From Azospirillum baldaniorum (GTDB lineage: Bacteria > Pseudomonadota > Alphaproteobacteria > Azospirillales > Azospirillaceae): a DNA stretch of 64,000 nucleotides. Each line of letters starts with the position of its first letter. The stretch's first letter is position 1. The notes under the pieces were generated by a model. It did no database searches, was not told the origin of the DNA, and was given only the letters and a program-made list of their open reading frames with translations. Shown in pieces: positions 36,252 to 45,302 of the stretch. The stretch spans positions 2,241,001 through 2,305,000 of the forward strand of contig NZ_CP022253.1 of NCBI RefSeq assembly GCF_003119195.2. Reading direction: 5' to 3'. A program made the translations under genes and the position numbers.

Positions 36252-36689
36252 ATGACCGTCGTTTCCGAGGTTCTGAACCGCAAAGGCCACAATGTCGCAT
36301 CGATCCTGCCGTCCGAATCCATCCGGACCGCCGCCCGCACGCTGACCGACCGGCGCATCGGCGCCCTGGTGGTGTGCGACCGCCGGGGCCGGCTGGCCGG
36401 CATCCTGTCGGAGCGCGACATCGTCCGCGCCGTGGCGATGCATGGCGCCGACGCGCTCGACATGCCGGTGGAGGATCTGATGACCCGTCAGGTCAAGACC
36501 TGCCGGCCGGAGGACACGATCAAGGACCTGATGCAGATGATGACTCTGCGCCGCCACCGCCATGTGCCGGTCTGCAACGAGGCGGGCGATCTCGCCGGGG
36601 TGATCTCCATCGGTGACGCCGTGAAGGCCCGCCTGGACGAGCAGGCCCACGAGGTGGCCGTCCTGAAGGATCTGGCATTGGTCCGCTAG
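36252..36689 (+). CDS. Tandem CBS-domain protein
   Basis: The 145-residue protein is a pair of CBS domains (about residues 8-62 and 74-132; RTAARTLTDRRIGALVVCDRRGRLAGILSERDIVRA and TIKDLMQMMTLRRHRHVPVCNEAGDLAGVISIGDAVKARL). Such stand-alone Bateman modules bind adenine nucleotides and regulate unidentified partners. The ATG at 36252 has a GGAGGG site. It is divergent from the CDF gene and precedes the response regulator by about 180 bases. Confidence 0.92.
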   Translation: MTVVSEVLNRKGHNVASILPSESIRTAARTLTDRRIGALVVCDRRGRLAGILSERDIVRAVAMHGADALDMPVEDLMTRQVKTCRPEDTIKDLMQMMTLRRHRHVPVCNEAGDLAGVISIGDAVKARLDEQAHEVAVLKDLALVR

Positions 36690-36720
36690 AGGCACCCCGG
36701 ACCTCGACCAAGTCCCCGGA

Positions 36721-36770
36721 CGGGGGAGCCGAAGACCAGGCGCTCTCCATGAGGCGAAGAGGCTCCCCCG
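36721..36770. repeat. 10-bp inverted repeat with 30-base loop
   Basis: CGGGGGAGCC (36721-36730) and GGCTCCCCCG (36761-36770) are perfect complements in the gap behind the CBS gene. No T-run follows. It may be a Rho-independent-like hairpin remnant or an operator. Confidence 0.5.
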
Positions 36771-36870
36771 GTCGCGCGCCGATTGGCGCTAACACGTCTC
36801 CGCGTCCTGAAATCCCAGGGCGGCGTTCGGATATTCGGTAACGCTTCGTTCCCGAACCTTCGGACCCGAC

Positions 36871-37902
36871 ATGCCGCGCCGCTACCCGACCCATCTGAAG
36901 ATCCTGGTCGTCGAGAACAACCCGCTGCTGCTGCGGGCGCTGCGGGACATGCTGGAACATTGGGGGGTCGGTCAGGTCGCCCCCGCCGCCAACGGGCAGG
37001 AGGCCATGGAGCTGCTGCGCCGGGAGCCCTACGACCTGATGGTCACCGACTGGGTGATGGAACCGGTGGGCGGCGGGCAGCTCGTCCGCTGGGTGCGCGG
37101 CTCGGCCAGCTGCCTCAGCCCCGATCTGCCGATCATCGTGCTGACCGCCAACGCCGACGTCGCCACCGTGCGCGCCGCCTGGGACGCCGGGGCGGACACC
37201 GTGCTCGCCAAGCCGGCCTCCGCCGCCACCATCGCCCGGCGGATCGAAACCGTGCTGAACAACCCGCGGCGGGGCGGCCGCTCCCAAGCCGAGGCGGCAA
37301 CGGCGAAGCCGACGAACAACAACACGCCGCAGCATTCCCGCCCGGCGCCGGCCCGCCCGGTGATCTCCTCCGCCCCTGCGCCGCTGCGCCTGCCGCCTCC
37401 GCCGCCCCGCCTGTCCGGCCCGTCCACGGCGGGAACGGGTCCGCTGCGCTCGACCGACCCGAAGATGGTCCGCCTGGTGCTGGCGCTCGACCGGATGGAG
37501 AGGGCGCTGGCCTGCCCCGACGCGCTGGGCACGCGGCTGCGCCACGCGGTGTCCGACCTGCAGTTGGCCGCCTCCGGCAACGCCGCGGCCACCGCCATCG
37601 TCGCGTCGCTGTCCACTTGCATTACCTGGGTGGACCATGACGGGGAGAGCTTCCAGGAGGCGGTGCAGGCCCATATGGACGCCCTGCGCTGGACCATCAG
37701 CATCGGCGGCGGGGCCGACTCCTCCGCCGCCCTGCGGGTGATGATCGTCGCCCTGCGCGCCATGGTGCGCAGCCTCAGCCTGCGCGACGGCAACGGCCCC
37801 AGCCTGTGGCCGGACGGCACCTTCGGCGCTCCGGATCACGGGAGCGAAGCGGGTCATTCCGCCGGTCATTCTCCTGATCATTCTCCCCTGCCGCCCGCCT
37901 GA
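36871..37902 (+). CDS. CheY-like receiver protein with uncharacterised helical C-terminal region
   Basis: The 343-residue protein starts with a receiver domain (residues about 8-130): KILVVENNPLLLRAL, phospho-acceptor Asp in PYDLMVTDWVMEPVGG, Thr switch in PIIVLTANAD and Lys in TVLAKPASAATI. A Pro/Ala-rich linker (about residues 135-190) leads to a helical C-terminal region (about 195-310) with no DNA-binding or enzymatic motif that I recognise. No cognate kinase is adjacent. Because the second acid of the acidic pair is Glu/Asn (VENN), phosphorylation chemistry may be modified. The ATG at 36871 is the domain start. Confidence 0.8.
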   Translation: MPRRYPTHLKILVVENNPLLLRALRDMLEHWGVGQVAPAANGQEAMELLRREPYDLMVTDWVMEPVGGGQLVRWVRGSASCLSPDLPIIVLTANADVATVRAAWDAGADTVLAKPASAATIARRIETVLNNPRRGGRSQAEAATAKPTNNNTPQHSRPAPARPVISSAPAPLRLPPPPPRLSGPSTAGTGPLRSTDPKMVRLVLALDRMERALACPDALGTRLRHAVSDLQLAASGNAAATAIVASLSTCITWVDHDGESFQEAVQAHMDALRWTISIGGGADSSAALRVMIVALRAMVRSLSLRDGNGPSLWPDGTFGAPDHGSEAGHSAGHSPDHSPLPPA

Positions 37903-38267
37903 AGACTTCCCATATCGGGTAAGGAGCCCCCACCCTAACCCTCCCCCGCTAACGCAGGGGAGGGTACGGACGCCGTTTCGCAGAAGGCACCCTCCCCTGC
38001 GCAGCGGGGGAGGGCCGGGGTGGGGGCAAGGGTGACGCACTCATGGACGCGAGCGGGAATGTCCCGCCGAAGGGCGATTCCCGCCCGTCCGTTTCACAGC
38101 GCTGCGAGCGCCGGACCGTTCCTTGCTTTTTGCAGGAGGAGGCCCGGCGCCGGTTGCCGAATAAGACAGCCTTCGTTACCTTTTTGCTTGTCGAACAAAC
38201 ACAAGAAGCGGCGCGGCGAACGCGCCCCGAACAGCGCTTTTCAGGGCGCCACAAAGGGGATGGAACA
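37903..38267. other. Gap upstream of the indolepyruvate oxidoreductase gene
   Basis: 365 bases with a family A palindrome (37926-38028) followed by a region with relatively A/T-rich patches (GTTACCTTTTTGCTTGTCG around 38175-38193) that is the likely promoter area. The frame of the downstream gene stays open through much of it, but nothing resembles the enzyme before the ATG at 38268. Confidence 0.6.
37926..38028. repeat. Dispersed GC-rich palindrome, family A, copy 4
   Basis: Arms CCCTCCCCCGCTAACGCAGGG and a slightly diverged complement (CCCTGCGCAGCGGGGGAGGG) surround a 30-base non-repeat centre. Outer CCCACCCTAACC and GGGGTGGGGG ends match the copy at 15215. Confidence 0.75.
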
Positions 38268-41200
38268 ATGGCTCTCGCAACCGTGACCCTTGATGACAAG
38301 TACGCGCTTGAACAAGGGCGCGTGTACCTGACGGGAACCCAGGCGCTGGTGCGCCTTCCGATGATGCAGCGCCAGCGCGATCTTGCCGCCGGATTGAACA
38401 CCGCCTGTTTCATTTCGGGTTACCGCGGATCGCCCTTGGGCGGCTTCGACCAGAATTTGTGGAACGCGCGCAAGTTCCTGGAGAAGAACCACATCCGCTT
38501 CCAGCCCGGCGTGAACGAGGAGCTGGGCGCCACCGCGGTGTGGGGCAGCCAGCAGGTCGGCATGTTCCCCGGCGCCAAGTACGACGGCGTCTATTCCATG
38601 TGGTACGGCAAGGGTCCGGGCGTCGACCGGTCGGGCGACGTGTTCAAGCACGCCAACGCCGCCGGCACCTCGCGCAACGGCGGCGTGCTGGTGCTGACCG
38701 GCGACGACCACAACGCCAAGTCCTCGACCTTCCCGCACCAGTCCGAACACGCCTTCATGCACGCGATGATCCCGGTGCTGAACCCGTCGGGCGTGCAGGA
38801 GATCCTGGATTACGGCCTGATCGGCTGGGCGATGAGCCGCTATTCCGGCTGCTGGATCGCCATGAAGACGATTGCCGAAACGGTGGACACCTCGGCGTCG
38901 GTGACCATCGACCCGCACCGCGTCAGCCCGATCGTCCCCGCCGACTTCCCGATGCCCCCAGGCGGCCTGAACATCCGCTGGCCCGACCCGCCGCTGGAGC
39001 AGGAATACCGGCTGATGAAGCACAAGCTGTACGCCGCCCTGGCGTTCGCGCGTGCCAACCGGCTGGACAAGGTGATGATGGCCTCGCCGCGCCCGCGCTT
39101 CGGCATCGTCACCACCGGCAAGAGCTATCTGGACGTCCGGCAGGCCTTCGACGAGCTGGGCATTACCGAGGAGATGGCCGCCGACTGGGGCCTGACCGTC
39201 TACAAGGTCGGCATGCCCTGGCCGCTGGAGCGCGACGGCGTGCGCCACTTCGCCGAGGGGCTCGACGAGATCGTCGTGGTCGAGGAGAAGCGCGCGGTCA
39301 TCGAGAACCAGCTCAAGGAGCAGCTCTACAACTGGCATCCTGACGTCCGCCCGAAGGTGGTCGGCAAGTTCGACGAGCATGGCGAGTGGATCCTCCCCTC
39401 CGCCGGCGAGCTGTCGCCTGCGCAGATCGCCGTGGTCATCGGGCGTCGGCTGGAGCGCTTCGTCGACAACGAGACCCTGAAGCGCCGCGTCGCCTTCCTC
39501 GACGCCCAGGAAAAGCAGAAGGCCCATCAGGCCCGTGTCATCCGGAAGCCGACCTTCTGCTCCGGCTGCCCGCACAACACCTCCACCCATGTGCCGGAGG
39601 GCAGCCGGGCGCTGGGTGGCATCGGCTGCCACTACATGGCGACGTGGCTGGACCGCAAGACCGACACCTTCACCCAGATGGGCGGCGAGGGCGTGCCTTG
39701 GGTCGGTCAGGCGCCCTTCACCGAGGAAAAGCACATCTTCGCCAACCTCGGCGACGGCACCTACTACCACTCCGGCATCCTGGCGATCCGGCAGGCCATC
39801 GCGGCGAAGGCCAACATCACCTACAAGATCCTGTTCAACGACGCCGTGGCGATGACCGGTGGCCAGCCGGTGGACGGCACACTGACCGTACAGTCGCTCG
39901 CCAACCAGCTCCGCGCCGAGGGCGTGGGCCGCATCGTCGTCGTCTCCGACGAGCCGGAGAAGTACGGCATCGGCGACGGCCTGCCGCAATACACCAGCGT
40001 CGAGCACCGCGATGACCTGGAGCGCGTGCAGAAGGAGATGCGCGAGGTGTCCGGCGTCAGCGTCCTGATCTACGACCAGACCTGCGCCACCGAGAAGCGG
40101 CGCCGCCGCAAGCGCGGCAAGCTGGTCGATCCGGCCAAGCGCGTGATCATCAACGAACTGGTCTGCGAGGGCTGCGGCGACTGTTCCGCCAAATCCTCCT
40201 GCGTGTCGGTGGTGCCGCTGGAGACCGAGTTCGGGCGCAAGCGCCAGATCGACCAGTCGAGCTGCAACAAGGACTATTCCTGCACCAAGGGTTTCTGCCC
40301 GAGCTTCGTGACGGTGGAGGGCGGCCAGCTCCGCAAGCCGAAACCGGCCGCCGCCAAGGCCGGGGCCGACCCGTCCGACCTGCGCACCCCCACCCTCCCC
40401 GCGCTCGACCGGCCCTGGGGCATCTACGTCACCGGCGTCGGCGGTACCGGCGTGGTGACCATCGGCGCTCTGCTCGGCATGGCCGCCCACATCGAGGGCA
40501 AGGGCGTCGGCGTGCTCGACATGACCGGCCTCGCCCAGAAGGGTGGTGCTGTGACCAGCCACATCCGCATCGCCGCCACGCCGGAGGACATCCATTCCGT
40601 CCGCATCGCGGCGGGCGGGGCCGACGCGGTGGTGGGCTGCGACCTGATCGTCGCCGGGGCGGGCGACGCCCTGTCGAAGATGGCGCACGGCCACACCCGC
40701 GCGGTCATCAACACCCACGACACCATCACCGTGGACTTCCTGAAGAAGCCGGACTTCACCGTGCCGGTCCGTGATCTGGTGGCCGACATCCGCAAGGCCT
40801 GCGGCGAGGGGGCGGTGAACGCCTTCGACGCGACCAAGCTGGCGACCGCGCTGATGGGCGACAGCATCGCCACCAACCCCTTCCTGATGGGCTACGCGTG
40901 GCAGAAGGGGCTGATCCCGATCACCGCCGAAGCCATCCTCAAGGCCATCGAACTGAACGGCGTGGCGGTGAAGATGAACACCGACGCCTTCAACTGGGGC
41001 CGCCGCGCCGCCGTCGATCTGGCCGCGGTGGAGGCCGCCGCCAACCCGCCGCAGGAGCAGGCCGCCGCCAACGCCAATGGCCACGACCTGTTCATCCTCG
41101 ACCAGCGCCGCCCGTCGGCCAGCCTGGACGAGGCCATCGCCCGCCGCACCGCCTTCCTGACCGATTATCAGGACGCGGCCTACGCCAGCCGCTACCACGC

Positions 41201-41783
41201 GCTGGTCGACTGGACGCGGCGCGTCGAGGGGCAGAGGCTCCCCGGCTCCACCGCCCTGACCGAGGCCGTCGCCAAGGGCTACTTCAAGCTGCTCGCCTAC
41301 AAGGACGAGTATGAGGTGGCGCGGCTCTACACCGACACCGGCTTCGTCGAGCAGGTCGGGCGGATGTTCGAGGGCGACTACAAGCTGGTCTTCCACATGG
41401 CCCCGCCGGTGATGGGCGAGACCGGCGAGGACGGCGGCGAGCCGAAGAAGAAGCGCTTCGGCCCGTGGATGCTGAAGGCCCTGCGCCTGCTCGCTAGGGG
41501 GAAGCGCCTGCGCGGCAGCCCGCTCGACCCGTTCGGCTGGCTGGCCGAGCGCCGCATGGAGCGCCGCCTGATCGCGGAGTACGAAGCGATCATGGGCGAA
41601 ATCCTGCACGGCCTGACCCGCGACAACCACGCCACGGCGGTGGAGATCGCCCGCCTGCCGCAGGAGATGCGCGGCTACGGCCCGGTGAAGGCCCGCAACG
41701 TCGAGGCGGCCAAGGCGAAGGAGGCCGCCCTGCTCGACGGCTTCCGCCAGCCCGCCGCCCCGCAGCCGATGGCGGCGGAGTGA
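38268..41783 (+). CDS. Indolepyruvate:ferredoxin oxidoreductase, fused alpha-gamma chain
   Basis: The 1171-residue enzyme oxidatively decarboxylates aryl-pyruvates (indolepyruvate, phenylpyruvate) to aryl-acetyl-CoA using ThDP and passes electrons to a carrier. Layout: N-terminal pyrimidine-binding half, a ThDP domain with SGCPHNTS and FNDAVAMTGGQPVDG, and a ferredoxin-like cysteine cluster (CEGCGDCSAKSSC and CNKDYSCTKGFC). The C-terminal gamma domain has GVGGTGVVTIGALLGMAAHIEGK and a DUF6537-like tail. The long single-chain form is typical of aerobic proteobacteria. The ATG at 38268 has AAGGGG 8 bases upstream. It consumes indolepyruvate, which is also the intermediate of indole-acetate formation, linking it to the trpE(G) theme. 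No ferredoxin gene is adjacent. Confidence 0.95.
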   Translation: MALATVTLDDKYALEQGRVYLTGTQALVRLPMMQRQRDLAAGLNTACFISGYRGSPLGGFDQNLWNARKFLEKNHIRFQPGVNEELGATAVWGSQQVGMFPGAKYDGVYSMWYGKGPGVDRSGDVFKHANAAGTSRNGGVLVLTGDDHNAKSSTFPHQSEHAFMHAMIPVLNPSGVQEILDYGLIGWAMSRYSGCWIAMKTIAETVDTSASVTIDPHRVSPIVPADFPMPPGGLNIRWPDPPLEQEYRLMKHKLYAALAFARANRLDKVMMASPRPRFGIVTTGKSYLDVRQAFDELGITEEMAADWGLTVYKVGMPWPLERDGVRHFAEGLDEIVVVEEKRAVIENQLKEQLYNWHPDVRPKVVGKFDEHGEWILPSAGELSPAQIAVVIGRRLERFVDNETLKRRVAFLDAQEKQKAHQARVIRKPTFCSGCPHNTSTHVPEGSRALGGIGCHYMATWLDRKTDTFTQMGGEGVPWVGQAPFTEEKHIFANLGDGTYYHSGILAIRQAIAAKANITYKILFNDAVAMTGGQPVDGTLTVQSLANQLRAEGVGRIVVVSDEPEKYGIGDGLPQYTSVEHRDDLERVQKEMREVSGVSVLIYDQTCATEKRRRRKRGKLVDPAKRVIINELVCEGCGDCSAKSSCVSVVPLETEFGRKRQIDQSSCNKDYSCTKGFCPSFVTVEGGQLRKPKPAAAKAGADPSDLRTPTLPALDRPWGIYVTGVGGTGVVTIGALLGMAAHIEGKGVGVLDMTGLAQKGGAVTSHIRIAATPEDIHSVRIAAGGADAVVGCDLIVAGAGDALSKMAHGHTRAVINTHDTITVDFLKKPDFTVPVRDLVADIRKACGEGAVNAFDATKLATALMGDSIATNPFLMGYAWQKGLIPITAEAILKAIELNGVAVKMNTDAFNWGRRAAVDLAAVEAAANPPQEQAAANANGHDLFILDQRRPSASLDEAIARRTAFLTDYQDAAYASRYHALVDWTRRVEGQRLPGSTALTEAVAKGYFKLLAYKDEYEVARLYTDTGFVEQVGRMFEGDYKLVFHMAPPVMGETGEDGGEPKKKRFGPWMLKALRLLARGKRLRGSPLDPFGWLAERRMERRLIAEYEAIMGEILHGLTRDNHATAVEIARLPQEMRGYGPVKARNVEAAKAKEAALLDGFRQPAAPQPMAAE

Positions 41784-41837
41784 CCGCAAGGTTGGGGACC
41801 GAAGCGACCGGGTGCGGGGGGCTTGCCTCCCGCACCC

Positions 41838-42764
41838 TCAGCGCGGCTGCAGGACGCCGATCTCCGCCAGGGCGGCGCGGTTGCGGGTGACGGCGGCGGC
41901 AAGATGGCGCAGGTGCTGCTGCTGAAGAGCCGGATTGGCGAAGGTGCGCAGATAGCCCTTCAGCACATGCTCCCCGAAGTTCAACGAGAGGTCGGCGTCC
42001 AGGTGATGCCCCTTCCGGGAGGTGGCGTGGACGACCATCGCCGGATGCCCGTCGAGCACGAAGCCATGGCGGTCCCGGGGGTCCGGCATCGTCACATCGG
42101 CCAGAGGCGCGTCGTAGACCTGCCACAGGCGCGCATCGAGCACCTCCACGCAGGCGGGATGGGGCAGAACCAGCGCGTTCAGCACATTCTGTTCCCACAG
42201 CGCGTGCTGCGGCACGCCCCGGCAGGTCACCGCCCATTCCGCCAGCAACCCGCGCGACACCCACAGCATCAGCGCCGACATCAGGTACGGCGAGTCCGGG
42301 TCGATCCCGCGGTCCCGCAACAGGCGTTCCGCCGGCGTGACGTAATGGCCGCCGCTGTGCAGTTCGTCCATCATGCCGCCGAAGGTCATGCGGTCGACCG
42401 TGTCGGTGGTGGCGAGCGCCTTGCCGGAGCGCCGGAGGTCATCCGCCAGCCGCTCGGCCACGGCGAGGTCGAGGGCTCCCACCATCATGTCGGCGTCCAG
42501 CCACAGCAGACTGTCCCACGCCTCGCCTGCGCAATAGTCCGACAGGTGCCCCTTGCACAGGTAGGGATGCGCGTCCGCCGGCAGGATCTTCGGGCGGTCG
42601 AGCAGCAGGCCGGCGGCGCGCAGGTAATCGCGCTGCCCGTCGGTCAGGCCGAAATCGCAGACGCGCACCCGCTCCAGCGGAAAGCGTCCCGTCAGCCCCT
42701 CCAGGAAGGCCAGCGTGGTGATGAAATAGCGCGCGTTGGCGCCGGTCACGCACAGTGTCGTCAT
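41838..42764 (-). CDS. Putative glycosyltransferase (nucleotide-diphospho-sugar transferase fold)
   Basis: The 308-residue protein looks like a GT-A-type transferase: a short beta-strand start (MTTLCVTGANARYFITTLAFLEGL), then LLWLDADMMV (DxD-like metal site at about residue 98), and HALWEQNVLNALVLPH and GHPAMVVHATSRKGHHLD late in the chain, as in small sugar transferases. No closer family is recognised. Its ATG overlaps the stop of the upstream TPR gene by 4 bases (ATGA), so the two products are made together. Confidence 0.65.
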   Translation of the reverse strand: MTTLCVTGANARYFITTLAFLEGLTGRFPLERVRVCDFGLTDGQRDYLRAAGLLLDRPKILPADAHPYLCKGHLSDYCAGEAWDSLLWLDADMMVGALDLAVAERLADDLRRSGKALATTDTVDRMTFGGMMDELHSGGHYVTPAERLLRDRGIDPDSPYLMSALMLWVSRGLLAEWAVTCRGVPQHALWEQNVLNALVLPHPACVEVLDARLWQVYDAPLADVTMPDPRDRHGFVLDGHPAMVVHATSRKGHHLDADLSLNFGEHVLKGYLRTFANPALQQQHLRHLAAAVTRNRAALAEIGVLQPR

Positions 42765-44431
42765 GGTCGATCCTGCAAGGGTTCCTTCAATGCCGCCAGA
42801 TCGCGGCGCAGCCGCTCCACCGGCTCCGTCCAGTCGCCGAACACGGCTTGGCGGTAGAGGCGTGCCGTCGGGTACCAGGGCGAATCCACCCGTCCGCACA
42901 TCCAGCGCCACTCCGCCCCTTGGTCGAGCAGCACCGCCACCGGCTTTCCCAGCGCTCCGGCGAGGTGGGCCACGGCGGTGCAGGGGCTGATCACGATGTC
43001 CAGCGCCTGGATCGCCGCGGCGGTGTCCGCGAAATCGCGAAGCTGCGTCCCCAGGTCGAGGAACGGGCCGAGCGGGGTGTGGCGCTCGAGATCCGCACGG
43101 CCATTGGCGACCTGGAGCAGGACGGTCGTCACGCCGGAGACGCCGGTCAGCGGCAGCACCGCCTCCAGCCCCGGCGAGCGCTGGTGGTGATAGGGAAAGG
43201 CGACCGAGCCGTGCCAGACCAGACCGGCCTTCACCCCGGTCAACCCGCCCAGCCGGTCCGCCCAACGACGCACCGCCGTATCGGGCGCCCGCAGATAGGG
43301 AACGGCGGCGGGCACGCTGTCCAGATCGGTGCCCATCCGGTGGATCAGGCTCATGATGGGGATTTGGACGTCGTGGGCCGGTGGCGGTCCGTCGAGGCCG
43401 GACAGGTCGTCCACCAGCTCCGACGCGCGGAACAGGTCGAGCAAACCCTCCGGCCCGTGAAAGACCACACGCATCCCCTGGGCCCGCAGCAGCGGGGCGT
43501 AGCGGATGAACTGGATGGCGTCGCCATAACCACGGTCGGCGTGGATCAGCAGCGTCCGGCCCGGCTGAACCCGACCGTCCCAGACAGGCCGGCTGTAGAA
43601 TCGCGGCGGCGTGAAGGTGGGCAGGCTCAGCCGGGCCTCGTAATCCGCCGCTCCGTCGCGCAGGCGCCCGGCGAGCATCCGCAGCGTCCCCCGCCCCGCC
43701 CGCGCCGTGTCCATCCCCGGTGACAGGCGCAAGGCGCGGTCGAAGGCCGCCTCGGCCAGGGCGACCGCGTGCCGTCCCAGCCCGGCGAAGCCCAGGTTGG
43801 CCCAGTGCTCGGCCGTGGACGGGTCGAGCGCTGCGGCCCGGCGCAGCGCCGCGCGCGCCTCGTCCTGCCGCCACGCCGCCAGCAGCGCCGCCCCCGCCGC
43901 CCCCCAGGCGGCCCCTGTACCACGCAGCACCGCCAGCCGGGCGAAGGCGTCGGCCGCCGCGTCCGGCCGTTCCGCCTTGCCCAGGGCCTCCGCCATGTTG
44001 TTCTGGCTGCGGACATGGCCGGGGGCCAGGACCAGAGCGAGCCGGTACAGCACCGTCGCGGCGCCGATATCGCGCGTGTGCAGCCGCAGGTCACCAAGGT
44101 CGCAGGCGAGATCGGGCGACAGCACGCCGCAGCGCACGGCGCCGGCCAGCAGGGCCGCCGCCCGGTCCGCCCGCCCCTGGCGCTTCAGGCACTCCGCCTG
44201 GCTGCGCGCGTAGGCGGGGTTCTCCGGCGCGCAGGCGGAGGCTCGGCGGAAGCGCGCCTCGCCTCCCGCAGGATCGCCTGCGGAGACGGCCAGCACACCC
44301 AGGATGTTCCAGCCTTCCCCGTGGCCGGGGACCAGCGCCAGCGCGCGGACGACCCGGCGCTCCGCCCCCGCCCGGTCGCCCCGTTGAAGCGCGGCGGCGC
44401 CCGCGCGGAGAAACTCCATCGCCTCGGTCAC
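42761..44431 (-). CDS. TPR protein with C-terminal glycosyltransferase-9-like domain
   Basis: The 556-residue protein has about six tetratricopeptide repeats in residues 1-250 (GWNILGVLAVSAGDPAGGEARF, SQNNMAEALGKAERPDAAADAF, HWANLGFAGLGRHAVALAEAAF). A C-terminal region of about 270 residues with LLIHADRGYGDAIQFIRYAPLL, GVKAGLVWHGS and SPCTAVAHLAGALGKPVAVLLDQGAEWRWMCGR follows, which resembles heptosyltransferase/GT9-like TPR proteins. The start codon appears to be GTG at 44431 behind an AGGGGG site; an ATG four codons later is an alternative. It forms a probable operon with the transferase downstream and the SGNH-like gene upstream. Confidence 0.75.
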   Translation of the reverse strand: MTEAMEFLRAGAAALQRGDRAGAERRVVRALALVPGHGEGWNILGVLAVSAGDPAGGEARFRRASACAPENPAYARSQAECLKRQGRADRAAALLAGAVRCGVLSPDLACDLGDLRLHTRDIGAATVLYRLALVLAPGHVRSQNNMAEALGKAERPDAAADAFARLAVLRGTGAAWGAAGAALLAAWRQDEARAALRRAAALDPSTAEHWANLGFAGLGRHAVALAEAAFDRALRLSPGMDTARAGRGTLRMLAGRLRDGAADYEARLSLPTFTPPRFYSRPVWDGRVQPGRTLLIHADRGYGDAIQFIRYAPLLRAQGMRVVFHGPEGLLDLFRASELVDDLSGLDGPPPAHDVQIPIMSLIHRMGTDLDSVPAAVPYLRAPDTAVRRWADRLGGLTGVKAGLVWHGSVAFPYHHQRSPGLEAVLPLTGVSGVTTVLLQVANGRADLERHTPLGPFLDLGTQLRDFADTAAAIQALDIVISPCTAVAHLAGALGKPVAVLLDQGAEWRWMCGRVDSPWYPTARLYRQAVFGDWTEPVERLRRDLAALKEPLQDRP

Positions 44432-44456
44432 GCGGCCCCCTGGATTGACGATCGCA

Positions 44457-45122
44457 TCATGACGGCAGGTCCAGCGCGTTCAGGGCCTCCGCCCAGACCT
44501 CGGCGGCGCGGATGGGGTGGAGGTGGTGGTCGCCGGGGTTCGGGCTACGGAACGCCTCGGCGACCAGCCCGCTTTCCGGGTCGGTGATGCGCGGCGTGAT
44601 GTCGACGAAGGGCAGCCCGCGCGCCGCCGCCTCGTCGCGCAGGCGGGCGTTGTAGCGGTGGGTAAGCTCGGTGCGCTGGCGAAGCGTGGCGGTGACCTCG
44701 TGCCGGGCGCGCGCAACCTTGCCGCGGGCCTCGCCGTCGCGGATGGTCGGCAGCACCGCCCCGGTCAGCACCAGCGTGGGATAGCCGCCCTCCAGCAGAT
44801 CGTCCACGAAGGCGGCGCAGGCGGACACCGACTCCTCCAATTGCCGCTCGACGCAGTCGCCGTGCCTCTGCGCCCGCCACCAGATGACGAATCCGCAATC
44901 GACCTCGCCGAGTTGGATCACCGGAATGGCGTTCGGATCGGCGGGCAGCAAGGCGTTCTTGAAGAGAGTGACCGCGTGCGTCTGGCTTTCCGGGTTGCGC
45001 AGCCCGATCGAGGTCGCTCCGGGAACCAGCAGACAGCGCGCCGGCCGATCGAGCAGACGGATCGTCGCGGCGATCTCGAAGGCTTGCACGTGGCTGTCGC
45101 CGATGAAGTACCAGTCCCGCAT
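44457..45122 (-). CDS. SGNH/GDSL-like protein of a glycan cluster
   Basis: The 221-residue protein opens with MRDWYFIGDSHVQAFEIA, the block I GDSH form of the SGNH fold, and ends with NPGDHHLHPIRAAEVWAEAL, which can supply the catalytic Asp-x-x-His. There is no signal peptide. SGNH proteins in such settings often remove or add acyl groups on sugars, but the activity here is inferred. It starts the three-gene set SGNH-TPR-glycosyltransferase on this strand. The ATG at 45122 is where the motif begins. Confidence 0.65.
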   Translation of the reverse strand: MRDWYFIGDSHVQAFEIAATIRLLDRPARCLLVPGATSIGLRNPESQTHAVTLFKNALLPADPNAIPVIQLGEVDCGFVIWWRAQRHGDCVERQLEESVSACAAFVDDLLEGGYPTLVLTGAVLPTIRDGEARGKVARARHEVTATLRQRTELTHRYNARLRDEAAARGLPFVDITPRITDPESGLVAEAFRSPNPGDHHLHPIRAAEVWAEALNALDLPS

Positions 45123-45250
45123 GCCCCACGTTCCACACCGCCACCGGCGCATTGTGGAGCGGCGGCGGGGTGGGAGTAAACCGGGAAACGAAAAGCGGGG
45201 TCTTGTCTCAACGTGAGCGCCCCAACGGTCTCATCATCCTGGAGAAGCGC

Positions 45251-45271
45251 GCGAGGGGCGGCGCCCCTCGC
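45251..45271 (-). terminator. Hairpin downstream of the anti-sigma gene
   Basis: Perfect 9-bp stem GCGAGGGGC/GCCCCTCGC with a GGC loop, about 30 bases past the stop at 45303, without an obvious T-run. Confidence 0.45.
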
Positions 45272-45302
45272 AACGGAGTTCGCCTCCCCGCCTCAACTAT
45301 CC

